Shown here: one piece after another, positions 18,516 to 27,186 of the stretch
Numbering within the stretch: position 1 is the stretch's first letter
How the letters are laid out: each line of letters starts with the position of its first letter
Notes under the pieces: model-generated
Databases searched by the model: none
Told to the model about the DNA's origin: nothing
What the model saw: the letters and a program-made list of their open reading frames with translations, nothing else
DNA from: Microbacterium sp. MPKO10
Lineage (GTDB): Bacteria; Actinomycetota; Actinomycetes; Actinomycetales; Microbacteriaceae
NCBI RefSeq assembly: GCF_026107415.2
Contig: NZ_JAPCHX010000001.1
Span: 186,001-250,000, forward strand
Direction of reading: 5' to 3'
DNA: 64,000 nt
Program-made: the position numbers and the translations under genes

Positions 18516-19640
18516 ATGACTGCGACACTCTCCCCGGGCACCTCGACGCCCCCGCGCTCCTCCACACCGCGCACTCCCTCACGCTCTGAACGGCGCCGCC
18601 ACTGGCTCAGCCGCGTCGACGTCAAGGCATCCCCCTACGCCTACGTCGCCCCGTTCTTCATTCTCTTCGGACTCGTCGGGCTCTTTCCCCTCGTCTATAC
18701 GTTCGTCGTCTCGCTCTTCGACTGGGATCTGCTGAAGGGGCAGGGCGACTTCGTCGGCCTCGCCAACTTCGCGAGCATCCTGCAGGACGAGTACTTCTGG
18801 AACTCCCTGTTCAACACGTTCAGCATCTTCCTGCTATCGGCGATCCCGCAGCTTGTGGCCGCGACTTTCATCGCGGCCATCCTCGACCAGAACATCCGGT
18901 CGAAGACGTTCTGGCGCATGAGCGTCCTGCTGCCGTACGTGGTCACCCCCGCGGCTGTTGCCCTGATCTTCTCGAACATGTTCAGTGAGGACTACGGCCT
19001 CATCAACAACATGCTGCAGAACTTCAACCTCGACGCCATCGGGTGGAAGACCGACACGCTCCCCAGCCACATCGCGATCGCGACCATGGTGAACTGGCGC
19101 TGGACGGGCTACAACGCCCTCATTCTGCTGGCCGCCATGCAGTCGGTTCCGCGCGACGTCCACGAATCAGCGGCGCTGGATGGGGCCGGAGCACTGCGCC
19201 GGTTCTTCAGCATCACACTCCCCAGCATCCGTCCCACCATGGTCTTCGTCATCATCACGGCGACGATCGGTGGCCTGCAGATCTTCGTCGAGCCCCGCAT
19301 GTTCGACGCAGCAACGGCCGGCGGTTCCCAGCGGCAGTTCCAGACCACCGTTCTCTACCTCTGGGAGATGGCATTCTTCCGACAAAACTTCGGTAAAGCG
19401 TCGGCCATCGCCTGGCTGCTGTTCCTTATCATCGTGGGCATCGGCCTGATCAACTTCATGCTGTCGAAATCGATAGCGACGGCCGAAACCAAGGTATCGA
19501 GATCGCGGCGGCACCGACGCCTCGCCCGGTACCGGCAGGGTCAGGCCACAGCATCCGCCCCGAGCGCCCGTGGGGCTCAGAGTGCGAGCGAAAACCACGG
19601 CACGCACTCGTCCGATCGCACCAAGGAGGTCCCTCGATGA
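18516..19640 (+). CDS. Sugar ABC transporter permease (CebF-like)
   Basis: 374 residues: a proline/serine-rich N-terminal tail, about six membrane segments from about residue 45, and the cytoplasmic EAA loop HESAALDGAGALRRFFSITL that docks the ATPase. Size and order match MalF/CebF-type permeases. There is an unusual long basic C-terminal tail (SRSRRHRRLARYRQGQ) of about 50 residues. No Shine-Dalgarno precedes the ATG; the bases before it can pair with the upstream hairpin. The next permease starts within its stop (ATGA). Confidence 0.85.
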   Translation: MTATLSPGTSTPPRSSTPRTPSRSERRRHWLSRVDVKASPYAYVAPFFILFGLVGLFPLVYTFVVSLFDWDLLKGQGDFVGLANFASILQDEYFWNSLFNTFSIFLLSAIPQLVAATFIAAILDQNIRSKTFWRMSVLLPYVVTPAAVALIFSNMFSEDYGLINNMLQNFNLDAIGWKTDTLPSHIAIATMVNWRWTGYNALILLAAMQSVPRDVHESAALDGAGALRRFFSITLPSIRPTMVFVIITATIGGLQIFVEPRMFDAATAGGSQRQFQTTVLYLWEMAFFRQNFGKASAIAWLLFLIIVGIGLINFMLSKSIATAETKVSRSRRHRRLARYRQGQATASAPSARGAQSASENHGTHSSDRTKEVPR

Positions 19641-20521
19641 GCGTCGCAACCGAGAAGAAGCAGACGGCTCCGAGAGCGGAGAAGCGCCGTCGGTTCTACG
19701 GCATCGACCGCAGGCCCGGCTTCCTCACCTATGGGCTTCTCACGGTGTTCCTGGTGTGTTCGGCATACCCGCTGTGGTGGTCGTTCGTCATGTCGACCCG
19801 ACCCAACTCGGACTTCGGCCTCAGCTGGCCGCCCCTGCTTCCCGGGGGTCAGTTCTGGGTCAACATCCAGACGGTCCTCGAATCGATCCCATTCTGGAAG
19901 GCCCTCGGCAACAGCCTCATCATCTCGAGCGTCGTCACGATCTCGGTCGTCACGTTCTCGACGCTCGCGGGCTATGCATTCGCCAAGCTGCGCTTCCGCG
20001 GCCGCAATGGGCTCATGGTCTTCGTGATCGCGACACTCGCCGTCCCCACGCAGCTGGGAATCATTCCGCTCTTCATGCTCATGCGCACGTGGGGCTGGAC
20101 CGGCAGCATCGGCGCGGTCATCATTCCGTTGCTGGTCACCGCGTTCGGTGTGTTCTTTATGCGCCAGTACCTCGTCGACGTCATCCCTGATGAGCTGCTC
20201 GAGGCCGCCCGTGTCGACGGTGCGAACATGATCCGTACGTTCTTCCACGTCGCTGTGCCCGCGGCCCGCCCAGCCATGGCGATCCTCTCTCTGTTCACGT
20301 TTATGACGGCGTGGACCGACTTTCTCTGGCCCCTGCTCGTGCTCGACTCGACGAACCCCACGCTGCAGACGGCACTCAGCCAGCTGCAGTCGGCGCACTA
20401 CGTCGATTACTCTGTCGTGCTGGCCGGTGCTGTACTCTCGACCATCCCGCTGCTTGTACTCTTCGTAGTGGCAGGCAAGCAACTCATTTCCGGAATCATG
20501 CAAGGAGCTGTGAAAGGCTGA
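19637..20521 (+). CDS. Sugar ABC transporter permease (CebG-like)
   Basis: 294 residues with six likely membrane segments and the EAA loop LLEAARVDGANMIRTFFHVA, typical of MalG-type permeases. It overlaps the preceding permease by 4 bp and the following glucosidase by 1 bp, so the three are translationally coupled. Together with the binding protein it forms the import channel. Confidence 0.88.
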   Translation: MSVATEKKQTAPRAEKRRRFYGIDRRPGFLTYGLLTVFLVCSAYPLWWSFVMSTRPNSDFGLSWPPLLPGGQFWVNIQTVLESIPFWKALGNSLIISSVVTISVVTFSTLAGYAFAKLRFRGRNGLMVFVIATLAVPTQLGIIPLFMLMRTWGWTGSIGAVIIPLLVTAFGVFFMRQYLVDVIPDELLEAARVDGANMIRTFFHVAVPAARPAMAILSLFTFMTAWTDFLWPLLVLDSTNPTLQTALSQLQSAHYVDYSVVLAGAVLSTIPLLVLFVVAGKQLISGIMQGAVKG

Positions 20522-21942
20522 TGACACTCAATTTCCCGCCGACGTTCATGTGGGGATCCGCCACAGCAGCCGCCCAAGTCGAGGGCGCGGGGCACGAAGG
20601 GGGCAAGCGCGACTCCGTGTGGGACGCCTTCGCCCGCGTTCCCGGGGCGATCGCCCGAGGCGAGAATCTCGAGACGGCTGTCGACCACTACCACCGCTAC
20701 CGCGAAGACGTCGCCATCATGCGCGAGCTCGGTCTCGACACTTACCGGTTCTCGACGAGCTGGTCGCGTGTGCTCCCCGACGACGGCGAGGTCAATCCTG
20801 AAGGCGTCGACTTCTACAGCCGCCTCGTCGATGAGCTTCTCGCCGCCGGCATCCGCCCCTGGCTGACCCTGTATCACTGGGACCTCCCGCAGGCGCTCGA
20901 AGAGCGCGGCGGCTGGGCGAACCGCGAGACGGCAGAGCGCTTCGTCCGCTACGCCGAGGTCATGTACGACGCCCTCGGCGACCGTGTGCAGCACTGGACG
21001 ACGTTCAACGAGCCGTTCTGCTCGTCGCTGCTCGGCTATGCTTCCGGGGTTCATGCGCCGGGCAGGCAAGAGCCGGATGCTGCCGTCGCAGCGATCCACC
21101 ACCAGCACCTCGCCCACGGCCTCGCCGTGCAGCGTCTCCGCGAGCTGGGCGCCGAGAACCTCGGCATCACGCTGAACCTGTCGAACTCGATTCCGCTCGA
21201 TGCGAATGACCCCGTCGATGTGGAGGCAGCCCGCCGCTTCGACGTGCTGCAGAACCGCGTGTTCCTCGACCCGATCGTCACAGGCGCCTACGCCGACGAC
21301 ACCCTCTCGGATCTCGAGCAGTTCGGGCTTCGCGAGCTGATCCAGCCGCGCGACATGGAGATCATCGGGTCCCCGATCGACTTCCTCGGCGTCAACCACT
21401 ACCACGACGACCAGGTCTCGGGGCACCCGACGCCGGGCTCTGACGGCCACTCCGGTGCAACGGATCGTGAGATCTCCTCTCCCTGGGTCGGCAGCGACAA
21501 CCTGTCCTTCCCCTCGCGCGGACTGCCCCGCACGGCGATGGGCTGGGAGGTCAACCCGTCCGGACTGCGCGTGCTGCTGACACGCCTCGGCCGCGAATAC
21601 CCGAACATGCCACCACTGTTTGTCACGGAGAACGGCTCGGCCTACGACGATGTCGTGTCAGAAGACGGGCGTGTGCGCGACCCCGAGCGCGAGGCGTACA
21701 TCCGGGACCACGTTCAGGCCATCTCGGACGCGATTGCCGACAGTGCCGACGTGCGCGGCTACTTCGTGTGGTCGCTTCTCGACAATTTCGAGTGGTCATG
21801 GGGCTACGACAAGCGGTTCGGCATCGTGCGCGTTGACTACGAGACGCTCGAGCGCACCATCAAGGACTCAGGCCGTGCGTACGCCGAGATCATCGCGCAG
21901 GCTCGCTCCGACGCACGTCGCGAGACGGCATCCGCGCATTAA
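20521..21942 (+). CDS. GH1 beta-glucosidase (BglC-like)
   Basis: 473 residues, full-length glycoside hydrolase family 1. The N-terminal signature FMWGSATAAAQVEGA, the acid/base Glu164 in TTFNEPF, the nucleophile Glu370 in LFVTENGSAYDD, and the late WSLLDNFEWSWGYDKRFG are present. No signal peptide, so it acts in the cytosol, hydrolysing imported cellobiose or related beta-glucosides to glucose. Start ATG 20521 shares one base with the permease stop. The family gene in streptomycetes is bglC, last gene of cebEFG-bglC. Confidence 0.92.
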   Translation: MTLNFPPTFMWGSATAAAQVEGAGHEGGKRDSVWDAFARVPGAIARGENLETAVDHYHRYREDVAIMRELGLDTYRFSTSWSRVLPDDGEVNPEGVDFYSRLVDELLAAGIRPWLTLYHWDLPQALEERGGWANRETAERFVRYAEVMYDALGDRVQHWTTFNEPFCSSLLGYASGVHAPGRQEPDAAVAAIHHQHLAHGLAVQRLRELGAENLGITLNLSNSIPLDANDPVDVEAARRFDVLQNRVFLDPIVTGAYADDTLSDLEQFGLRELIQPRDMEIIGSPIDFLGVNHYHDDQVSGHPTPGSDGHSGATDREISSPWVGSDNLSFPSRGLPRTAMGWEVNPSGLRVLLTRLGREYPNMPPLFVTENGSAYDDVVSEDGRVRDPEREAYIRDHVQAISDAIADSADVRGYFVWSLLDNFEWSWGYDKRFGIVRVDYETLERTIKDSGRAYAEIIAQARSDARRETASAH

Positions 21943-21981
21943 GGTGGTGACAGGCACACTGCGCGACGGAGGGCGGGCACG

Positions 21982-23019
21982 ATGACTGATCGGATGATGG
22001 CGAAGTCAAGCGCGCCCACCCTCGAGGCCGTCGCCGCGCACGCGGGCGTCTCGCGCGCTACCGTGTCACGCGTCGTCAACAATTCGCCCAAGGTCACGGA
22101 CGAGGTCGTTGCGATCGTGAACGCGGCGATTGACGAGCTCGGCTACGTGCCCAACCGCGTGGCCCGCTCGTTGGCGAGCCGCAAGACGCAGGCGATCGCT
22201 GTGATCGTGCCGGAGACCGCGGCGAAGGTCTTCGACGACCCGTTCTTCTCGTCAATCGTGCAGGGCATTGCGCTGCATCTCGCGGGGACCGAGTACACGC
22301 TGAGCCTACTGATGGAGACAGAGAACTCCTCGGCGAAAACCCGGCGGTATCTGCGCGGCGGCAACGTCGACGGGGCTCTCATCGTGTCTCACCACGTGAG
22401 CGACCACTCGTACACGCAGCTCGGCGCGACGGTTCCGATGGTGTTTGCCGGGCGGCCGCTGATCCCCGAGGCCGTCACCGGGTACTACGTCGACGTCGAC
22501 AACGTCGAAGGCGCCCGTCTGGCGACGAACCACCTCATCGAGCTGGGGCACAGGCGCATCGCGACGATCGCCGGCCGCACCGATATGCCGGGTGGTCACG
22601 ACCGGCTTGACGGCTGGCGGTCAGCGATGGCGGACGCCCGGCTCGACGACTCGCTCATCGCCTACGGTGACTTCTCGCCGTCAGACGGCGCGGCGGCGAT
22701 GCGGACTTTGCTTGACAGCGGAAAGCCCATCGACGCCGTGTTCGCGGCGAACGACCAGATGGCGGTCGGTGCGTACTCGGCGCTCCGCAGTGCGGGCCTG
22801 CGCGTGCCCGACGACATCTCCGTCGTGGGATACGACAACGACAGGTATGCCGCGACAGCATCCCCGCCCCTGACCACCGTCAATCAGTCACCAGAGCAGA
22901 TGGGCGATGCGATGGCCGGCATTCTGCTGCGGCTCATCGAGGGCGACGAGACGGTTCCGAACGCAACAATGATTCCCATTGATCTCGTGGTGCGTGACTC
23001 GACGGCGCCGAGGCGCTGA
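21982..23019 (+). CDS. LacI family regulator of the cellobiose-type locus (CebR-like)
   Basis: 345 residues. The LacI helix-turn-helix and hinge lie at about 13-60 (TLEAVAAHAGVSRATVSRVV, then NRVARSLASRKTQAI), followed by a periplasmic-binding-protein-like sensor domain with VFAANDQMAVGAYSALRSAG and SVVGYDND. It ends the beta-glucoside operon 39 bp after the GH1 gene and is the obvious candidate to bind the two CebR-like boxes at 17059-17098, released by cellobiose (inference). GGAGGGCGGG precedes the ATG. In-frame ATGs at 21994 and 21997 are alternative starts. Confidence 0.85.
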   Translation: MTDRMMAKSSAPTLEAVAAHAGVSRATVSRVVNNSPKVTDEVVAIVNAAIDELGYVPNRVARSLASRKTQAIAVIVPETAAKVFDDPFFSSIVQGIALHLAGTEYTLSLLMETENSSAKTRRYLRGGNVDGALIVSHHVSDHSYTQLGATVPMVFAGRPLIPEAVTGYYVDVDNVEGARLATNHLIELGHRRIATIAGRTDMPGGHDRLDGWRSAMADARLDDSLIAYGDFSPSDGAAAMRTLLDSGKPIDAVFAANDQMAVGAYSALRSAGLRVPDDISVVGYDNDRYAATASPPLTTVNQSPEQMGDAMAGILLRLIEGDETVPNATMIPIDLVVRDSTAPRR

Positions 23020-23082
23020 ATCGGCGGCAGCCTGGTTGGTAACACCGCCCACGAGCGGGGCGCTCCGCGAGACAATGGGGAC

Positions 23083-24375
23083 GTGACTGTTCAGACGCTT
23101 CCCCTCGATGACACGGCGGTCCGCCGCATCCGCTCCGATTTCCCCGAGCTCGGGGCGCTCGTGAATGGGAAACCCCTGGTGTATCTCGACTCGGGAGCAA
23201 CGAGCCTCAAACCGACGAACGTGCTCGACGCCGAACGATGGTTTGCCGAGAACTTCACGGCTGCCGTGCACCGCGGGGCGCACACGCTCGCGGCCGAGGC
23301 GACCGAGCAGTTCGAGCGGGCGCGCGAAAGCGTCGCCGCGTTCGTCGGGGCCGACGCCGACGAGATCGTGTGGACGTCGAACGCGACAGAGGGCCTCAAC
23401 CTCGTCGCCTATGCGATCGGTAACGCGACGGCAGGTCGTGGCGGGGCAGCATCCGCGCAGTTTCGGCTCGAGCCCGGCGACGAGATCGTTGTGACCGAGT
23501 CAGAGCACCACGCCAACCTCATCCCCTGGCAGGAGCTCGCCGCGCGCACGGGAGCCGTCGTGCGTGCGATCCCCGTCGATGACTCGGGGCAGGTGACGCT
23601 CGAGGCCGCGGCCGAGGTGATCGGCGAGCGCACGCGCATCGTTGCCATCGCTCATGTTTCGAACGTGACAGCGGCGATCGCGCCGGTCGACGGGCTGGTG
23701 CGTCTGGCACGCGCAGTCGGGGCGTTTGTGGTTCTCGACGCGTGCCAATCGGTGCCGCACATGCCCGTCGACCTGCACGCCCTCGACGTGGACTTCGCCG
23801 TGTTCTCAGGCCACAAGATGCTCGCACCCACGGGGATCGGCGTGTTGTACGGGCGGCGCGACCTGCTGAATGCGCTGCCGCCGTTTCTCACGGGCGGGTC
23901 GATGATCACGACCGTGACGCTCGAATCGGCCGAGTACCTGCCGGCGCCGCAGCGCTTTGAGGCGGGCACGCAGCGCATCTCGCAGGCCATCGCCCTCGCA
24001 GCAGCCTGCGACTATCTCAGCGTCGTGGGCCTCGACCGCATCGCCGCGCACGAGCACGAGCTCGGTGCGCGTCTGGTTGACGGTCTGCAGCAGATCGACG
24101 GCGTGCGACTTCTCGGGCCGACGGATGCTGTCGCCCGCACAGGTCTCGCAGCGTTCGACCTTGAGGGCGTCCACGCCCACGACGCGGGGCAGTTCCTCGA
24201 TGATCGCGGCATCGCCGTTCGCGTCGGGCACCACTGCGCACAACCGTTGCACCGTCGCTTCGGCATGACGGCGTCGACGCGCGCGAGCACGTACCTCTAC
24301 AACACGACAGACGACGTCGACGCATTTCTCGATGCCCTCTCCGGTGTGCGCTCGTTCTTCGGGGTGAGCGCATGA
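23083..24375 (+). CDS. sufS: SufS-type cysteine desulfurase
   Basis: 430 residues of the class-V aminotransferase fold. The PLP lysine lies in VFSGHKMLAPTGIG and the active-site cysteine loop in RVGHHCAQPLHRRFG. It releases sulfur from L-cysteine as a persulfide for Fe-S cluster assembly. The GTG start has GACAAT exactly 6 nt upstream, so it may be leaderless. sufU follows with a 4-bp overlap, confirming the assignment. Confidence 0.92.
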   Translation: MTVQTLPLDDTAVRRIRSDFPELGALVNGKPLVYLDSGATSLKPTNVLDAERWFAENFTAAVHRGAHTLAAEATEQFERARESVAAFVGADADEIVWTSNATEGLNLVAYAIGNATAGRGGAASAQFRLEPGDEIVVTESEHHANLIPWQELAARTGAVVRAIPVDDSGQVTLEAAAEVIGERTRIVAIAHVSNVTAAIAPVDGLVRLARAVGAFVVLDACQSVPHMPVDLHALDVDFAVFSGHKMLAPTGIGVLYGRRDLLNALPPFLTGGSMITTVTLESAEYLPAPQRFEAGTQRISQAIALAAACDYLSVVGLDRIAAHEHELGARLVDGLQQIDGVRLLGPTDAVARTGLAAFDLEGVHAHDAGQFLDDRGIAVRVGHHCAQPLHRRFGMTASTRASTYLYNTTDDVDAFLDALSGVRSFFGVSA

Positions 24376-24812
24376 GCGGGCTCGAATCCCTGTACCAGCA
24401 GGTGATCCTTGACCACTCCCGCGAGAAGCACGGTTTCGGATTGCGTGAGGGCGAAGCAGCATCCTCGCACCAACTGAACCCGACGTGCGGCGATGAGCTT
24501 ACGCTGCAGGTGCATCTCTCTGAGGACGGCGCGACGATCAATGATGTCGCGTGGGAGGGCGCTGGCTGCTCGATCTCGATGGCGTCGGCGTCGCTGCTGA
24601 GCGACTTGGCGGCCGGGATGCCGGTAGCCGATGCCCCGGCACGCATTGCGCTCTTCCGCGAGCTGATGCGGTCGAAGGGAGCCGGTGTCGCCGACGACGA
24701 ACCTCTCGGCGATGCGGCTGTACTTGAGGGAGTCTCGCGCTACATCGCCCGCGTGAAGTGCGCGATGCTGGCGTGGGTCGCGCTCGAGGACTCCCTTGCA
24801 CAGCTGCCGTAG
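24372..24812 (+). CDS. sufU: SufU sulfur-transfer protein
   Basis: 146 residues. Zinc/sulfur ligands are visible: NPTCGDEL, an aspartate nearby, WEGAGCSISMASASLL, and the C-terminal VKCAMLAW. SufU in Gram-positive bacteria accepts the persulfide from SufS and passes it to the SufBCD scaffold, which is not in this window. It is translationally coupled to sufS. Confidence 0.92.
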   Translation: MSGLESLYQQVILDHSREKHGFGLREGEAASSHQLNPTCGDELTLQVHLSEDGATINDVAWEGAGCSISMASASLLSDLAAGMPVADAPARIALFRELMRSKGAGVADDEPLGDAAVLEGVSRYIARVKCAMLAWVALEDSLAQLP

Positions 24813-25177
24813 GCACAACGTGCTCCGCCTCTCCGCCTGCGCCCCGCGCTCTTCGCTCCGCGCGGCACGCAGCACCCCGTTCAGCGCCTCGCGCCCGCCC
24901 GCGCCCTTTGCCCCAAGCTCAGCCGCGCCTCGCGCCGCACCCCCGTTCAGCGCCACGGGTTGTGTGGTGGCGTATCAAATATGACTCGACACCACACAAT
25001 TCGTGGCGCAACCGGGCTCGCGCAGCTGAGCGTGACAGGACGTGACCGAGCGTCACAGATCGCGCCGAGATGCGGCGACAAACCGGAGGTACCCATCAGA
25101 CAAAAACAAGCCTTGCGATTGGCCGACAGGTTTCCGATACTGGCCGAGACGCAAGGCGCGAGCTCGAGGAGGGCTAC
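24813..25177. other. Non-coding gap between sufU and the FAD oxidase
   Basis: 365 bases with no credible gene. The first 140 are very GC-rich, low in structure I can interpret. The gap contains the long inverted repeat at 24951-25008 and a cluster of GTGAC/GTCAC motifs at 25032-25056 that could belong to the downstream gene's control region. Confidence 0.55.
24951..25008. repeat. 19-bp imperfect inverted repeat
   Basis: The arm 24951-24969 (CGCCAC, three bases, TTGTGTGGTG) and the arm 24990-25008 are reverse complements with two mismatches, around a 20-nt AT-richer loop. It is not followed by a T-run. It may end the suf transcript or be a regulator site for the gene at 25178. Confidence 0.6.
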
Positions 25178-26401
25178 ATGACACGATCGATCGTCATCGG
25201 AGCGGGAATGGTCGGGCTCGCGACGGCCTGGCATCTGCAGGAACACGGGGTCGACGTGACGGTCGTCGATCGTGGCGGCGTCGCGGCGGGGTCCTCGTGG
25301 GGCAATGCCGGCTGGCTCGCTCCCGCGAAGACGATCCCGCTCGCGGACCCGAGCATCTGGACGTATGGTCCGCAAGCGCTGATCGACCCGGATGCTGCGT
25401 TGCACATTCCTATGCGCGTGGACCTCAGCTTGTGGTCATTCCTCGCACGCTTCGCGGCTCACGGCACGCAGCGCGCCTGGGACCGCGCGATGGCGGCCCT
25501 CACGCCGATCGATAAGATCGCGCTCGAGAGCTTCGACGAGTTGCTCGGGGGCGGCATCGACTCGTGGACGCGTGAAGGTCCGTTTGTCATCGGGTTCCAG
25601 CGGGAGCAGCAGGCGAAGGGGTTCATGCGCGACGTTGCCGGTGTGATCCAGCACGGTCAGAGCGTCACCGTCGAGCGCTTGGACGACCCACGCGCGCTTG
25701 CCCCGCAGCTGTCGCACAACATCGGCGCTGCATACCGCATGGATGGGCAACGGTTCATCGAGCCGGGCCCGTTCGTGCACGCCCTCGCGGACTCCGTCGA
25801 GGCGCGCGGTGCCGAGATGCGGCTGAGCCACGAGGTGACCGCGGTCTCATCAGCATCCGCTCCATCGGTGACGCTCGCGACGGGTGAGACCCTCACCGCG
25901 GATTCGGTCGTGATCGCCACGGGCGCATGGATGCCGGAGCTGGCACGGCAATTCGGTGTCAACGTTCGGGTGCAGGCGGGTCGTGGGTACTCGTTCACCG
26001 TCGAGACCGCGGAGCCGGCCGAGCATCCGGTCTACCTGCCGACGCAGCGGATCGCCTGCACGCCGTACCAGGGGAGATTCCGCATTGCGGGCACCATGGA
26101 GTTTCGCGGGCCGGATGACCCGTTGCAGCACCGCCGCATCCAGGCGATTGTCAATCAGGTGCGCACTCTCATGACGGGCGTCGATCTCGACAACCGGCAC
26201 GACGAGTGGGTCGGCTCGCGGCCGGTCACGCCAGACGGGCTTCCGCTTGTTGGGCAGACGCGGGCGCCGAACGTGTATGTCGCCGGTGGCCACGGCATGT
26301 GGGGCGTCGTGCTCGGTCCAGCGACGGGCAAGCTGCTCGCCGAGCGCATCGCTACGGGCCGCACTGACCCGGCGATCGCGCCGTTCGACCCGTTGCGCTG
26401 A
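25178..26401 (+). CDS. D-amino-acid dehydrogenase-like FAD oxidoreductase (DadA/DAO family)
   Basis: 407 residues. The FAD Rossmann motif is VIGAGMVGLATAWHLQ at the N-terminus; GSSWGNAGWLAP follows, typical of DadA-like enzymes, and the C-terminal part has GLPLVGQTRAPNVYVAGGH with GMWGV. The family oxidatively deaminates D-amino acids, or related secondary amines, on the membrane side of the cytosol. Start 25178 follows GAGGAGGG at good spacing. No genes of a defined pathway adjoin it, so the substrate is not fixed. Confidence 0.8.
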   Translation: MTRSIVIGAGMVGLATAWHLQEHGVDVTVVDRGGVAAGSSWGNAGWLAPAKTIPLADPSIWTYGPQALIDPDAALHIPMRVDLSLWSFLARFAAHGTQRAWDRAMAALTPIDKIALESFDELLGGGIDSWTREGPFVIGFQREQQAKGFMRDVAGVIQHGQSVTVERLDDPRALAPQLSHNIGAAYRMDGQRFIEPGPFVHALADSVEARGAEMRLSHEVTAVSSASAPSVTLATGETLTADSVVIATGAWMPELARQFGVNVRVQAGRGYSFTVETAEPAEHPVYLPTQRIACTPYQGRFRIAGTMEFRGPDDPLQHRRIQAIVNQVRTLMTGVDLDNRHDEWVGSRPVTPDGLPLVGQTRAPNVYVAGGHGMWGVVLGPATGKLLAERIATGRTDPAIAPFDPLR

Positions 26402-26596
26402 GTTGCATTGCCCTCACGCGCTGACTCGCGCTGCCTCGTCTCGGCTCTGCCACTGCGCGCTGAGTCCCGCTGCCCTCACGCGCTGCCTCGCGCTGCACTG
26501 TCTCCGCACTGCCACTGCGTGGTGAGTTCCGCTGTCCTATCTCAGCCCAGCCACTGCGTGCTGAGTCACCCCGCCCTGACGCATCCTGCCCCAGGG
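26397..26596. repeat. Degenerate 62-bp tandem repeat array
   Basis: Copies begin with GCTGAG (or GGTGAG) at 26397, 26459 and 26521, a regular 62-bp period, with a shortened copy leading to another GCTGAG at 26560. Shared internal words are CCCTCACGCGCTG and CTGCCACTG. The first copy includes the stop codon of the preceding oxidase gene. Confidence 0.7.
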
Positions 26597-27183
26597 CGCT
26601 ATGTTGCTCTGCACTGCCCTGACGCCCAGACCCGCTGCCTTCTCACTGCGCTCGCTGTTGCCCCGCTGGCTCGTCGCATCCCTACCGCAGAAACTCCTGA
26701 CGACGCGGCTGCCAAGCGGTACGTCACACCTTTGCGCTCCAGAATCGGATCTGCGCGCCAGAACTTTCCATAGCGCAGTTCCGATTGTGGCGCGCAGTTC
26801 CGCTTACGGGCTCACGGGCTGCGGCACAGCTGCGTGAGACGCAGGGCGCAGCACAACTTCGTCGGGCCCGCCACCGCTGCGTCATGCGCAGAGCGCAGCA
26901 CGGCTACGTCATGCGCAGAGCAGCTACGGCGGGCGCAGGGCACAGCACAACTACGTCAGGCTCGCCACCGCTGCATCACGCGCAGGGCAGCACGGCTACG
27001 TCATGCGCAGAGCAGCTACGGCGGGCGCAGGGCACAGCACAACTTCGTCAGGCCCGCGACCGCTGAGTCATGCGCAGGGCGCAGCACGGCTACGTCATGC
27101 GCAGAGCGGCTACGGCGGGCGCAGGGCACAGCACAACTACGTCAGGCTCGCCACGGCTGCGTCACACGCAGGGCGCAGCACCG
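26402..27183. other. Repeat-filled non-coding stretch between convergent genes
   Basis: 782 bases with no convincing gene; long open frames here are the product of the repeats and GC bias. It holds the 62-bp array (26397-26596), an imperfect 13-bp inverted repeat (26751-26763 with 26785-26797) and the 94-bp array (26840-27186). Confidence 0.65.
26751..26797. repeat. Inverted repeat between the two tandem arrays
   Basis: CTGCGCGCCAGAA (26751-26763) and TTGTGGCGCGCAG (26785-26797) are reverse complements with one mismatch; flanking AATCGGA/TCCGATT words (26743 and 26780) are also complementary. Possible terminator for one of the convergent genes. Confidence 0.5.
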
Positions 27184-27186
27184 CTA
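26840..27186. repeat. 94-bp tandem repeat array, about 3.7 copies
   Basis: Units start with CGCAGGGC at 26840, 26934, 27026 and 27120 (periods 94, 92 and 94). Each unit contains three related sub-blocks beginning GCGCAG, including CAGCACGGCTACGTCATG and AGCTACGGCGGG; the 92-bp unit has lost two bases. The last, partial unit runs into the stop codon of the DNA methyltransferase gene at 27184-27186. Confidence 0.85.

Noticed and set aside
26840-27186. Possible CRISPR array
   Set aside because: Units are about 94 bp and repeat in full; there are no unique spacers between short constant repeats and no cas genes nearby.
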